Source: Pycnococcus provasolii
Taxonomy: Eukaryota > Chlorophyta > Pseudoscourfieldiophyceae > Pseudoscourfieldiales > Pycnococcaceae
NCBI GenBank assembly: GCA_938743325.2
Contig: OW568876.1
Location: 62,001 to 126,000, forward strand
Direction of reading: 5' to 3'
DNA length: 64,000 bases
Part shown: one piece after another, positions 47,589 through 56,293 of the stretch
Numbering within the stretch: position 1 is the stretch's first letter
Layout: each line of letters begins with the position of its first letter
Program-made: the position numbers and the translations under genes
Notes under the pieces: generated by a model
Databases searched by the model: none
What the model saw: the letters and a program-made list of their open reading frames with translations, nothing else
What the model was told of the DNA's origin: nothing

Positions 47589-49778
47589 ATGGTGGTGAGT
47601 GTTCGTGTTCTCAACGTCGCGGAGAAGCCGTCGGTGGCGAAGGAAGTCGCGCGCATACTCTCCAACACAACAGCCTCCGTTCGATCGTCGCACAGCGTGT
47701 ACAACAAAGTCTTCGAGTTTCCATTCACGCTCAACGGAGAACATGTCACCATGGTGTTCACATCTGTCACTGGACACCTCATGGAACTCGACTTCGACGG
47801 ACAGTACAAGTCGTGGAACAGCGTCGATGACACATCTCTACTCAAACTGTCCACGCCTGTCACGCGACGCGTTCCTGACTCCAAAAAGGATATCGCGCGA
47901 ACGCTCGACGCGGAAATGAAACGAGCGCACAAACTCGTGCTGTGGCTCGACTGCGACGCCGAGGGGGAAAATATCGGGTTCGAGGTGCTCGAGACGTGCC
48001 GCAAGGCGAAAAACAACGCAAACTTTGCCGTGCTGCGTGCCAAGTTCTCAAGCCTCGTGCCCGCGGAGGTGCACCGCGCGGTGCAGTCGCTAGGGCAGCC
48101 GGATGCGCGCGTCAGCGAGAGCGTCGACGCAAGGCAGGAGATGGACCTGCGCATCGGCGCGGCGTTCACGCGCTTCCAGACAAAGCTGTTCAGAGGAGGC
48201 TGCCCGCAGGCTTGCCAGTGGCTGTCGAGCGGCGAGCGCGGCCCGCTCGTCTCGTACGGGCCGTGCCAGTTTCCCACGCTCGGTTTCGTCGTGTCGCGCG
48301 ACTGGGAAATCCAAAACCACGCACCGGAGGACTTCTGGACCATCAAGCTCGTGCACCGCTTCCCCATGCAGCATCACGTCAACTTCCAGCAGGCTGCTTC
48401 AGCCTCCAATCTCAAGGAGGTGACGTTCGAGTGGGCACGAGGGCGCCTGTACGACCAAGAATGCGCCGCCGTCCTGCACGACATGTGCGTCGAACATCCC
48501 GTCGCCACGATCGTGAGCGCGGATGGGCGCCAGGTGACGAAGCAGCAGCCTCTGCCGCTCGCCACGATAGAAATGACAAAGCGTCTGACGCGCTACACGC
48601 GCATGTCTGGCCAGGAAATTATGAACCATGCCGAGAAGCTCTACCAGGAGGGGTACATCAGCTACCCGCGCACGGAGACGGACCAGTTCCCCGAGGGCTT
48701 CGACTTCACGACGGTCGTTCGCGAGCAGCAAAGCGACCAGAGGTGGGCGCCGTACGCCATGCATTTGATTGCCAAGGCAACACAGCGTGCCGTGGAAGCC
48801 GGCGCGCCAGCCAACCAGCAGATGTGGTGCCCGCGACGAGGTGGAGGCAACGATCAGGCGCACCCGCCCATCACGCCTGTCAAGAAGGCTCCCGAAGGTG
48901 GAGGCAACTGGTCGTCCGATAAGAAGGCTGTGTACGAGTTCGTCGTCAGGCACTTTTTGGCATGTCTTGGGGATCCAGCAGTGGGCGTCGAGACGCGAGC
49001 GGAGGCTAATGTCGCGGGTGAGCTGTTCGAGGCGCGAGGGCGCACGTGCACGGAGCGGAATTACCTGGACGTGTACCGCTACGAGTCGTTTGGAGGGGAT
49101 GGCGAGCTGCCGCCGATGGAGCCTGGCATGGAATTTACACCGGATATCAGGCTGGTGGCGGGACGGACCAGCCCGCCGCCGAGGCTCACGGAGAGCGACT
49201 TGATTGCGCTGATGGAGAGGCATGGCATCGGAACAGACGCAACCATGCATCAGCACATACACACTTTGCAGGAGCGTCGATACGTCGTGAAGCATGCTGG
49301 CACTGGCGCGGGCCAGATATTCGAGAGCACTTGGCTAGGCGAGGCGCTGGTGACGGCGTATCAGCGCCTCGGGCAGGACAAATTGTGGCGTCCCTTTTTG
49401 AGAGGAGCGCAGGAGCGCGACATGGCCGCCATTGCTCGCGGAGAGAAGCGAAAGCACGACGTGCTGGCTCAGTTCGCGCCCGCCTTTGAGGCGGTCTTGG
49501 ACGAGGTGGTGAGGAGAAAGGCTGTTCTGAAAGATGAGGTGGAGTGGTTCGCGCAGACGCGTGGGTGCGCCATCTCAGCCCCGACGCCTAGCGGCGGGGG
49601 GTTTGGCGGCGGCGGCGGCGGCGCTCCAGGCGGTGGCGAGGGTGGACGAGGTGGTGGTCGTGGCGGTCGCAGCGGCGGGCGTGGCAGCGGGCGTGGCAGC
49701 GCGCGAGGTGGCGGTGGCGGACGCAGCGGCGGGCGTGCTAACGGCGGACGCGCCGGGCGCTTTAATCCAAATTTGTAA
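47589..49778 (+). CDS. TOP3A: DNA topoisomerase III alpha with RGG tail
   Basis: This type IA topoisomerase passes single DNA strands and, with RecQ/BLM and RMI1, dissolves recombination intermediates. The ATG at 47589 opens the TOPRIM domain directly (VRVLNVAEKPSVAKEVARIL). TOPRIM acidic residues lie in LVLWLDCDAEGENIGFEVLE. The active-site Tyr is in GYISYPRTETDQFP, about residue 360. VDARQEMDLRIGAAFTRFQT, VSYGPCQFPTLGFVV and LIALMERHGIGTDATMHQHI favour the alpha type. The usual C-terminal zinc fingers are absent; instead the last 65 residues are Gly/Arg repeats (GGRGGGRGGRSGGRGSGRGS), as in TOP3-beta RGG boxes. Length 729. Convergent with ARMC9. Confidence 0.92.
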   Translation: MVVSVRVLNVAEKPSVAKEVARILSNTTASVRSSHSVYNKVFEFPFTLNGEHVTMVFTSVTGHLMELDFDGQYKSWNSVDDTSLLKLSTPVTRRVPDSKKDIARTLDAEMKRAHKLVLWLDCDAEGENIGFEVLETCRKAKNNANFAVLRAKFSSLVPAEVHRAVQSLGQPDARVSESVDARQEMDLRIGAAFTRFQTKLFRGGCPQACQWLSSGERGPLVSYGPCQFPTLGFVVSRDWEIQNHAPEDFWTIKLVHRFPMQHHVNFQQAASASNLKEVTFEWARGRLYDQECAAVLHDMCVEHPVATIVSADGRQVTKQQPLPLATIEMTKRLTRYTRMSGQEIMNHAEKLYQEGYISYPRTETDQFPEGFDFTTVVREQQSDQRWAPYAMHLIAKATQRAVEAGAPANQQMWCPRRGGGNDQAHPPITPVKKAPEGGGNWSSDKKAVYEFVVRHFLACLGDPAVGVETRAEANVAGELFEARGRTCTERNYLDVYRYESFGGDGELPPMEPGMEFTPDIRLVAGRTSPPPRLTESDLIALMERHGIGTDATMHQHIHTLQERRYVVKHAGTGAGQIFESTWLGEALVTAYQRLGQDKLWRPFLRGAQERDMAAIARGEKRKHDVLAQFAPAFEAVLDEVVRRKAVLKDEVEWFAQTRGCAISAPTPSGGGFGGGGGGAPGGGEGGRGGGRGGRSGGRGSGRGSARGGGGGRSGGRANGGRAGRFNPNL

Positions 49779-49827
49779 TCGTTCTTGTATTGTAGTTCAT
49801 TTTGATAACAGTTTGTTTTCCTCTTCC

Positions 49828-51581
49828 CTACCTGGGCCCATGCTGCGGCGTTCGGGGTACCTTATCGTGTGTGCCAAAGCCTTGCATGAACTCCTGCTCC
49901 GCTTCTTCCACCTGCACACCTCCATCCGGATTACGCGACGCCAATTTCGCAGCCTCCATCTTCGCGCGCTCGCGCTCGAGCGCCGCATGTGCCTCGGCCG
50001 TTGTCGGTCGTTGCCTTGGCGTGACTGGTCGCGTGTGAAACGAAGCATCCTCCTCGTCTTCCTCGGGCGCGGGTCCAGGAGGCCCACCTTGACTGCTTGC
50101 GTCACTCGCCATCAAGCTCGCCCTCAATCTGGCATTCTGCTCATTCGCGCTGTCGCCATCTGCAAGGTAACTCCTGCAAAGCAGTGGCTCGCCGCGCTCC
50201 ACATCCTCCGGCATCGCCACACCGTACCCAGCCTCGCTCCTCGAGTCCTCCCCGACGTCATCCAAGGCACTCGCATCCTCCTCCTCGTCTCCCATGCCAT
50301 CTCCCACCGCCTCGTCGTCTGACTCCGCGTCCGCCTCGGGGTCTTCCTCTGTGTCCTCGACGTTGAGCTGGGCAATCACGTAGTCCACCTGCTTCGCGAA
50401 CACGGTTCCCTCGCTCTGGCTGCGTACCAAATCTAAAAACTCGGGAAGGCCCATGGCCCGTCCCTGCTCGCGGATCGCCGCACGCTGGAAGATGGAGTAC
50501 AGCGTGCCATTGATGTACGTTCTCACCTGAGGATTCGAGCTCTCGAGAAGCTCGCTAAGCACGGACAGAATGCCAATTCCAGGATCCTCGCACGCCAGCT
50601 TGCCCTTCGTGCGCAAGCTGAGATTCATCAGCAGCGCAGCGCCGTACTCGACGGTGTACTCCTGCAGCACGCCGTCGGGGTCTCGCAGCGCGTCGCAGAC
50701 CCACGACACGGCGCCGCGCTCGATCATGGCCGTCTGCGCGGCGCGCACTAGGCTTAGCTTCTGCAGTGCGCCGAGAGCCTGTTGCACGAGCGGGGTGTCA
50801 AACGGCACCGGAGCGCCGCCCTCCGCCTGCTCGGCGAGACCCTCGCGATGTGCGTCGAGCTGCGCGCTGAGCAAGTCAACGAGCGCGTTGACGACACCTG
50901 GCCCCATGGACGTCAGATACCTCCGTCCGGTGCCATCAGATGCCACCACGTTCGCTAAGCGCGCAGCCTGCTCCAGCATGTACAGTGGCTTGTCACTGCC
51001 ACAGCACTTCTCGAAGCACGTCGCGCCAGAGCTGTCGCGCGTGCCTAGCGCGTCCTCGGTGATGAGCGCGCGCAGCGCGGCGAGACGCTCTGGACCGGGC
51101 GGAGCGCGCGTGACTCGCCATCTCAGCGCCTCGAGAATGCACGCCGCCTCGTCGTCGGCTCCATCCATCAGCGCGTAGCGCACGCGATCGTAGTGGAGCG
51201 GCGCCGCAGGCACCCACGCCGAGCGCGGCCTTGCAGGCGGCGCGTCATCGCCGAGTACGACGTCGTCGTGGAAGGTTACTGACTTGCGCATGCCGGCATT
51301 GCTGGCACTGATGCGCGTCGGCTGCGTTGGGTCGGGAACTCCCGCCGCTCCATCCGGCTCGTTGAGCAGGCGTAGAGCAGCCTCCGCGGCGGCAGACCCG
51401 TCGCGCGTGGATGCCATGAGAGGTGCGTCATCCCCTTCGGCCCAACGCTGCGCGAGTGCGTCCAGCGCGCTGCCTTCGCCCTGCTCGTCACCACCCTCTT
51501 CGCCACGCTGCTTGGACATGATGGCATCGAGCGGCGCGTCCGTGGATAGGAGTGCAGTTCCCGCGGACAGCGGCCGAGGTT

Positions 51582-51616
<35 letters not shown>

Positions 51617-52356
51617 GTGGCGGCGGCAGCAGCAGCGGGCTCGTTCACGAGCCCCACATGCGCGTCGTAGAGTCTGTAGATGGTTGGTCTCGGCGGAGCG
51701 GCAGGAACGTTGTTCAGAAACTCTGCCATGGCACTTGTCTGTTCGTCTGCCCAAGTTTCTGTGAAGAGGAGCCTGAAGCTCGGGTGTGTTCTCGGGTCTT
51801 CGACGTAAGGCAGCGCGTAGAACGGCACAAACTCCGGGTCCGCGGCCATCTCGCCGACGCCTTTCGTGTTAAGGAATGTGTGAAAAGCGCGCAGAGCGTC
51901 AGCCCTCGACGGCGTTTGCGCGTCCGGTCCACTTCCGTTTGTGACTGGCAGTCCCGGGAAGAGTGCGAAGTAGACGTGCGCTCGAAACTCCTGTCTTCTC
52001 GTCGCGTCGTCAGCTCTCCTCAGGGCTGCGGGCACGAGTCGTTCCCACAGCCTGAAGAAGGAATCTCTTTCCCCGTACGAGAAGCACCGCATCATTTCGC
52101 GAATGAGGTTGATTCGTTCGGAGGGCGTGAAGGAAGGCTCCGCACCCACACCGCCACGTGCCGCGAGTCCCAAGTGGAGTCCCGACCCAAGCGCGGCGTG
52201 CTGCCCCCCCGACGAGCGAGCGGCCAGGTTCAGTTTTCGCTCGGCGGTGAAAGCCGCGAGCGTCGACGCGTAGTCGTGGTACTGCAGGTACTCCTCGACG
52301 TACGAGGCAACCGCCTCAACGGACTCGTACTCGAGCGAGTTCGAGTTCGAGGACAT
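49828..52356 (-). CDS. ARMC9: ARMC9 (LisH and armadillo ciliary protein)
   Basis: ARMC9 localises to the ciliary base and is tied to ciliopathies and Hedgehog signalling in animals. The N-terminal LisH motif is VASYVEEYLQYHDYASTLAA (about residues 16-35). The diagnostic EFVPFYALPYVEDPRTHPSF, then LLFTETW, follows. The armadillo-like part includes ALQKLSLVRAAQTAMIERGA, VEYGAALLMNLSLRTKGKLA, RTYINGTLYSIFQRAAIREQ and VDYVIAQLNVEDTEEDPEAD, matching animal ARMC9 block for block. The C-terminal 130 residues are acidic and Pro-rich with an RPVTPRQRP motif. An Ala/Gly repeat (GAGAGAGA) sits mid-protein. The 842-residue frame needs no intron. Confidence 0.92.
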
Positions 52357-53679
52357 ATGTACTACTTAAGGTGAAATGTGGAAATGACGAAAGGGGGTTG
52401 ACTGAACTGAACTGACTGCCCACTGGAGGAGGTTCAAAACGTCTACCCTAACGCTGACCAGACACCACACCACACCTTACCCCCCCCCCCCCGGACTGCC
52501 CGGCCGGACTGCCAGCCGGACTGCCCTTATTAAGGTCGCCGGAAGAGGGGTGGCCTGGTGGGCAACAGAAGGCCTTCTGCAAGAGGGCATGCAAGAAACA
52601 GCTGTCAGGCGGCCCTTGGAGGTGGTTGACCCGGCAGCCCGGTAAAGTAGAGGTACTTACTTACCGCGTTTGTTTGGTCAAGTCACCGGAGTTTCCTTCC
52701 CAGTTCCCACTGTACTGTCGTCAACGCCTAAGGTAACCTCGCCTTAACCAAAGCCCTCGCCCAAACCAGCTTTTACAAGTCAGGAGTTATGTACAGGTGT
52801 TGTGTTGTTTTGAGTTTTGACCAGTCGCCCTTCCCTTTCCCTTTCCCTTTCTGCTAGGAGTCTGCTTGGTCAATCAAAAGTAACTCTCACAGGTCTGATT
52901 CTTTCGACGATTTCGAAGTTTTCCACGGTTCGAGAGACCCTGTCACCTGTCGGGAGTACCCTAGGGGTCTGACCAGGCAGCCAGGTGGTCTGATGACTGT
53001 GTCCCATTCATTTTAGGTCGCAGACACAGGTCGGCAAAACAACTTGCATGTCCCATGTTAGGTCGCAGACACAGGTCGGCCAAAAAAACTTGCATGTCCC
53101 ATTTTAGGTCGCAGACACAGGTCGGCAAAACAACTTGCATGTCCCATGTTAGGTCGCAGACACAGGTCGGCAGGCACTTCGCTAGTTCGCTCCATCTTTC
53201 TTTTTGGCAAGGTGGAGCGAGCGCAGAATCGGCAGCAGACGCAGCAGACGCAGCAGAGTGGAACGTCGAAAGTCTGGAATGACGCGAGCGAGGCAACGCG
53301 AGGCAACGCGATCCCAACGTTGTACCAATGTTGAGCACTCTAGTGTAGAATTCTATGATATCACGACATCGTGTGTGTGTTCGAGACGACAACCACCTCA
53401 GAGTCTCAGACGACAACCAGCTCGTCCGAGTTCGTCGTCGTCTTCGTCCGGCTTTCTTCACTGTACTTACACTGTACTGGTACTGTATTTCAGACGCAAG
53501 CGGAGGAGAGCTCGTTCGGCGCGCCATACAGTAGACTACTTCTACGTGAAGTTCCCTCTCTCGAGTCTCCGCCGCTCGCCTCCTCCGGATTTTCTTGCCA
53601 CGAACAACGTGCAGTAACTAGGCAGTTGGCAGGAGAATAGCTGTGAGTGGCTTCTAAAAGCACGACGGCAAGAGAGCAA
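52357..53679. other. Long intergenic region upstream of the second channel gene
   Basis: No gene is supported. It has a C homopolymer (52480-52492), CGGACTGCC repeats (52490-52525), a four-copy minisatellite (53016-53171) and, nearer the channel gene, a GCAGCAGAC run (53228-53260). A 188-codon minus-strand frame spanning the minisatellite is judged spurious. Confidence 0.55.
53016..53171. repeat. 45-46 bp minisatellite, four copies
   Basis: The unit begins GGTCGCAGACACAGGTCGG and runs through CAACTTGCATGTCCCAT to the next TTAG. Copies start at 53016, 53061, 53107 and 53152; the last is partial. Alternate copies share CATGTTAG or CATTTTAG junctions, suggesting duplication as a dimer. Confidence 0.85.
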
Positions 53680-56124
53680 ATGTCGGACGATGAAAAACAC
53701 AACCACCACCACAGCAACAGCAACAGCAACAGTGGAGAGAGGTCCTCGGATGACGAGCGGACGGCGTCATCATCCAAGCCACCCTCCAAGAAACTCATCG
53801 TGAACGTTGCGAATCATCGTAACAAGGACCTGCACAGCATCAACGTTGGCGTGATGCCAGAGACGCCGACAACTCCGACAATGCCCGCCAGCCACGAAGA
53901 ACGCCTGTCGGCATACACCGGCCCGGGCATTCCCACCGACCACACCTTCTTTGGAAGTCGTGCGCGTATGGTGCGAAAAATGCAACGACGACTCAGCAAC
54001 GTTAGCTCGAGAAAGAACGAGCAGAAAGCACTTTACGCCAACGGCTTTTTTTCGTTCTCGGAATATCACAGCGACACGAGGTCTTTGGCCGAGGAGCTTG
54101 ACGAAACTTCAGAAGAGACGAATAAGATGGAGATGGTGAGAGCAAAGGAAAGGTCGCGGCGCCAGAAGAGCCCTTACGCAATCAACCCACAAAGTACCAA
54201 GTACTCACGCTGGGAGCTCGTCGTCGGGCTCGCGCTCGTCATAACCGCCTTCATCACGCCGTACGAGGCAGCCTTCGCGGACATGAAAGACTTGTGGCGA
54301 CCGCTCTTCATTCTTAATCGCTACGTGGATGCCGTTTTCATTGCCGATTTCGTGACGAATTTCTTCGTCGCGTACCACGACGTGGACATATACGTGTACA
54401 ATCTTGCGCTCATTCGGTGGCGCTACGCGACGAGGTGGATGCTGCCGGACATTCTGTGCAGCATCCCGTTCGACCTCATCGCTGCCGGGCTGCACGAGAC
54501 GACGTCGTTCATGCGCATCCTGCGCATGGTGCGGGTCGTCAAAATTATGAACAATTCTCGCTTCAAACGCCTCCTCACGCGTCTCGAGATGTTCATCAAC
54601 GTGTTTGACTATCACAACGCCGCGTTCGACGTCATGTGCTTCGTCTTCCTCGCATGCGTAAGCAACCACTGGCTAGCTTGCACATTTGCGCTCATCGTGC
54701 GCGTGGAAAAAGCGCCAAACAACTGGATGGTGAATTACTACTTGCCCGACGACCACGTCGTTGGTCTCGATTTCGACGTAGAGTACGCCGAGGTTACGGC
54801 CATAACTACCACTTTCTCTAGGTGGCTCGCTAGCGTGTACTGGGCATTGGCCACCACCACCACCATCGGCTATGGTGACGTCGTTGCGGTAACAAAATGG
54901 GAGCTGGTCATCTCGTCAGTTTGTATGCTATTCGGCGGATTTCAGTTTGGCTACCTCATCTCGCAGGTGTCAAACATCTTGGTCACTTGGAACCACAACA
55001 AGCAAAAATTTCGCCGGAAGATGCAGAACTTGAACGCGCTCATGAATGATGCTGACCTGCCAACCGATCTTCGGCAGAAGTTACGGGACTTCTTCACATT
55101 CAAGGACAATCTGACCGATCATACGCAGTGGTCCAACCTGCTCGACGAGATGTCGCCCGCGCTGCGTGGTCACACCGCACGCGCGATGGAGCAAATGCTA
55201 CTCGAGAGGGTGCCCATCTTCTCCGACTGCAGCACGCCGTGCATTGTCGCGCTGAAAATGCGAATGGAGGTGCTCGTGTTTCCCGCTGCCGAGACGATCA
55301 CGCGTGTCGGGGAAGCGAACGACCGGCTGTACATCATCAAAAAAGGCCTCGTTGGGATTGGAAATGTTCCGCGTCTTGAGGGCAAGAGTACTACCCCATC
55401 TTTATTGATCAAGGGGGAAGGTTCGCTGCTCTGCGAGTCCTCACTATACAAGGAAAACCTCGTGCAAAATTATCGCCTCAAGGCTGTGACATTCTCCTGT
55501 CTATTCTCGATGGACCGCAGTACCATACTCACAGTCCTGCGGCGCTTCCCCAAGGAGGAGAAGCTGTTCCGTAAAAGAGCGCTGCAACGTGTCTTCAGGG
55601 ATGAGGTGATGGCCTACACGTGCGCCCGCAAGCTGCAGACTCTTTTCTTGGAGGATTCTAACACGAGAATAGTGCCGATCAGCCTGCGGGTGATGCATTA
55701 CCTCAAGAAAATCCAGCGCCTTCACTTCGAAACCGCCGAGTCGCAGGCACGCGAAGAGCTTTTGATACGACTCATGCAGAGGCACGTGCGTGCGATGCTG
55801 AAGTACCGCCGCGAAAATGGGCTGCTGCGCTCTCAGCAACCAACTTCACCGACGATCCAAGATGTACCAGCGTTGACAGCCGCGCTTTTGAGAGAAACGC
55901 ACGGTATGCGCAAGCTGATGAGCAAAGTCATGAGTGGAGCAGCGAACTTCGACCATGCCGCGTCGTCGTCGATGTCGTCGGCGAGTCTTGACTCGCAAAC
56001 GAAAGAACGTTTACGTTCGATCGAGAAAGGGCAAGCACGTTTGGAGCACTCTGTGAGCGAGCTGCAGAAAGACATGACAAAGGTCATGAGGACCATTATC
56101 CAACGGCTTGATCAGCTACCGTAA
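53680..56124 (+). CDS. Second CNBD-type cation channel
   Basis: This 814-residue channel is a distant relative of the one at 23944-26433. I use the ATG at 53680; the same frame stays open a little upstream but only from a GTG. A His/Asn/Ser-rich head precedes S1 (ELVVGLALVITAFITPYEAA). S4 is weakly charged (MRILRMVRVVKIMNNSRFKR). The pore is ATTTTIGYGDVV, a K+-type filter. The C-linker and CNBD (about residues 500-630) follow: ADLPTDLRQKLRDFFTF, then ERVPIFSDCSTPCIVAL. The C-terminus ends in a coiled coil (ERLRSIEKGQARLEHSVSEL). The reduced S4 and degenerate CNBD make voltage and nucleotide gating uncertain. Intronless. Confidence 0.83.
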   Translation: MSDDEKHNHHHSNSNSNSGERSSDDERTASSSKPPSKKLIVNVANHRNKDLHSINVGVMPETPTTPTMPASHEERLSAYTGPGIPTDHTFFGSRARMVRKMQRRLSNVSSRKNEQKALYANGFFSFSEYHSDTRSLAEELDETSEETNKMEMVRAKERSRRQKSPYAINPQSTKYSRWELVVGLALVITAFITPYEAAFADMKDLWRPLFILNRYVDAVFIADFVTNFFVAYHDVDIYVYNLALIRWRYATRWMLPDILCSIPFDLIAAGLHETTSFMRILRMVRVVKIMNNSRFKRLLTRLEMFINVFDYHNAAFDVMCFVFLACVSNHWLACTFALIVRVEKAPNNWMVNYYLPDDHVVGLDFDVEYAEVTAITTTFSRWLASVYWALATTTTIGYGDVVAVTKWELVISSVCMLFGGFQFGYLISQVSNILVTWNHNKQKFRRKMQNLNALMNDADLPTDLRQKLRDFFTFKDNLTDHTQWSNLLDEMSPALRGHTARAMEQMLLERVPIFSDCSTPCIVALKMRMEVLVFPAAETITRVGEANDRLYIIKKGLVGIGNVPRLEGKSTTPSLLIKGEGSLLCESSLYKENLVQNYRLKAVTFSCLFSMDRSTILTVLRRFPKEEKLFRKRALQRVFRDEVMAYTCARKLQTLFLEDSNTRIVPISLRVMHYLKKIQRLHFETAESQAREELLIRLMQRHVRAMLKYRRENGLLRSQQPTSPTIQDVPALTAALLRETHGMRKLMSKVMSGAANFDHAASSSMSSASLDSQTKERLRSIEKGQARLEHSVSELQKDMTKVMRTIIQRLDQLP

Positions 56125-56293
56125 AGTAAGATGCATTGTAATAAGAATAAATAAAGTGCCACTAATTTATTTCAACAGGTGGTGAATAGAACAGTCACCG
56201 TTTTGACGGAAAAGCCTTTCTTAAGGTATTTTACACTTCGAATCGAGTGCCATGATCAACTTTTCATTCCCCCTTCTCCACTCAACAAATTTC

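Noticed and set aside
53016-53171. CRISPR-like array
   Set aside because: The whole 45-bp unit repeats, with no unique spacers, in a eukaryotic nuclear region.
52961-53527. 188-codon frame with CVCDL repeats
   Set aside because: The repeats are translated minisatellite DNA in a spacer, and the rest is Arg/Ser-rich low complexity.
53647-53679. Upstream extension of the second channel to a GTG
   Set aside because: A nuclear gene is expected to use ATG; the first in-frame ATG is at 53680.
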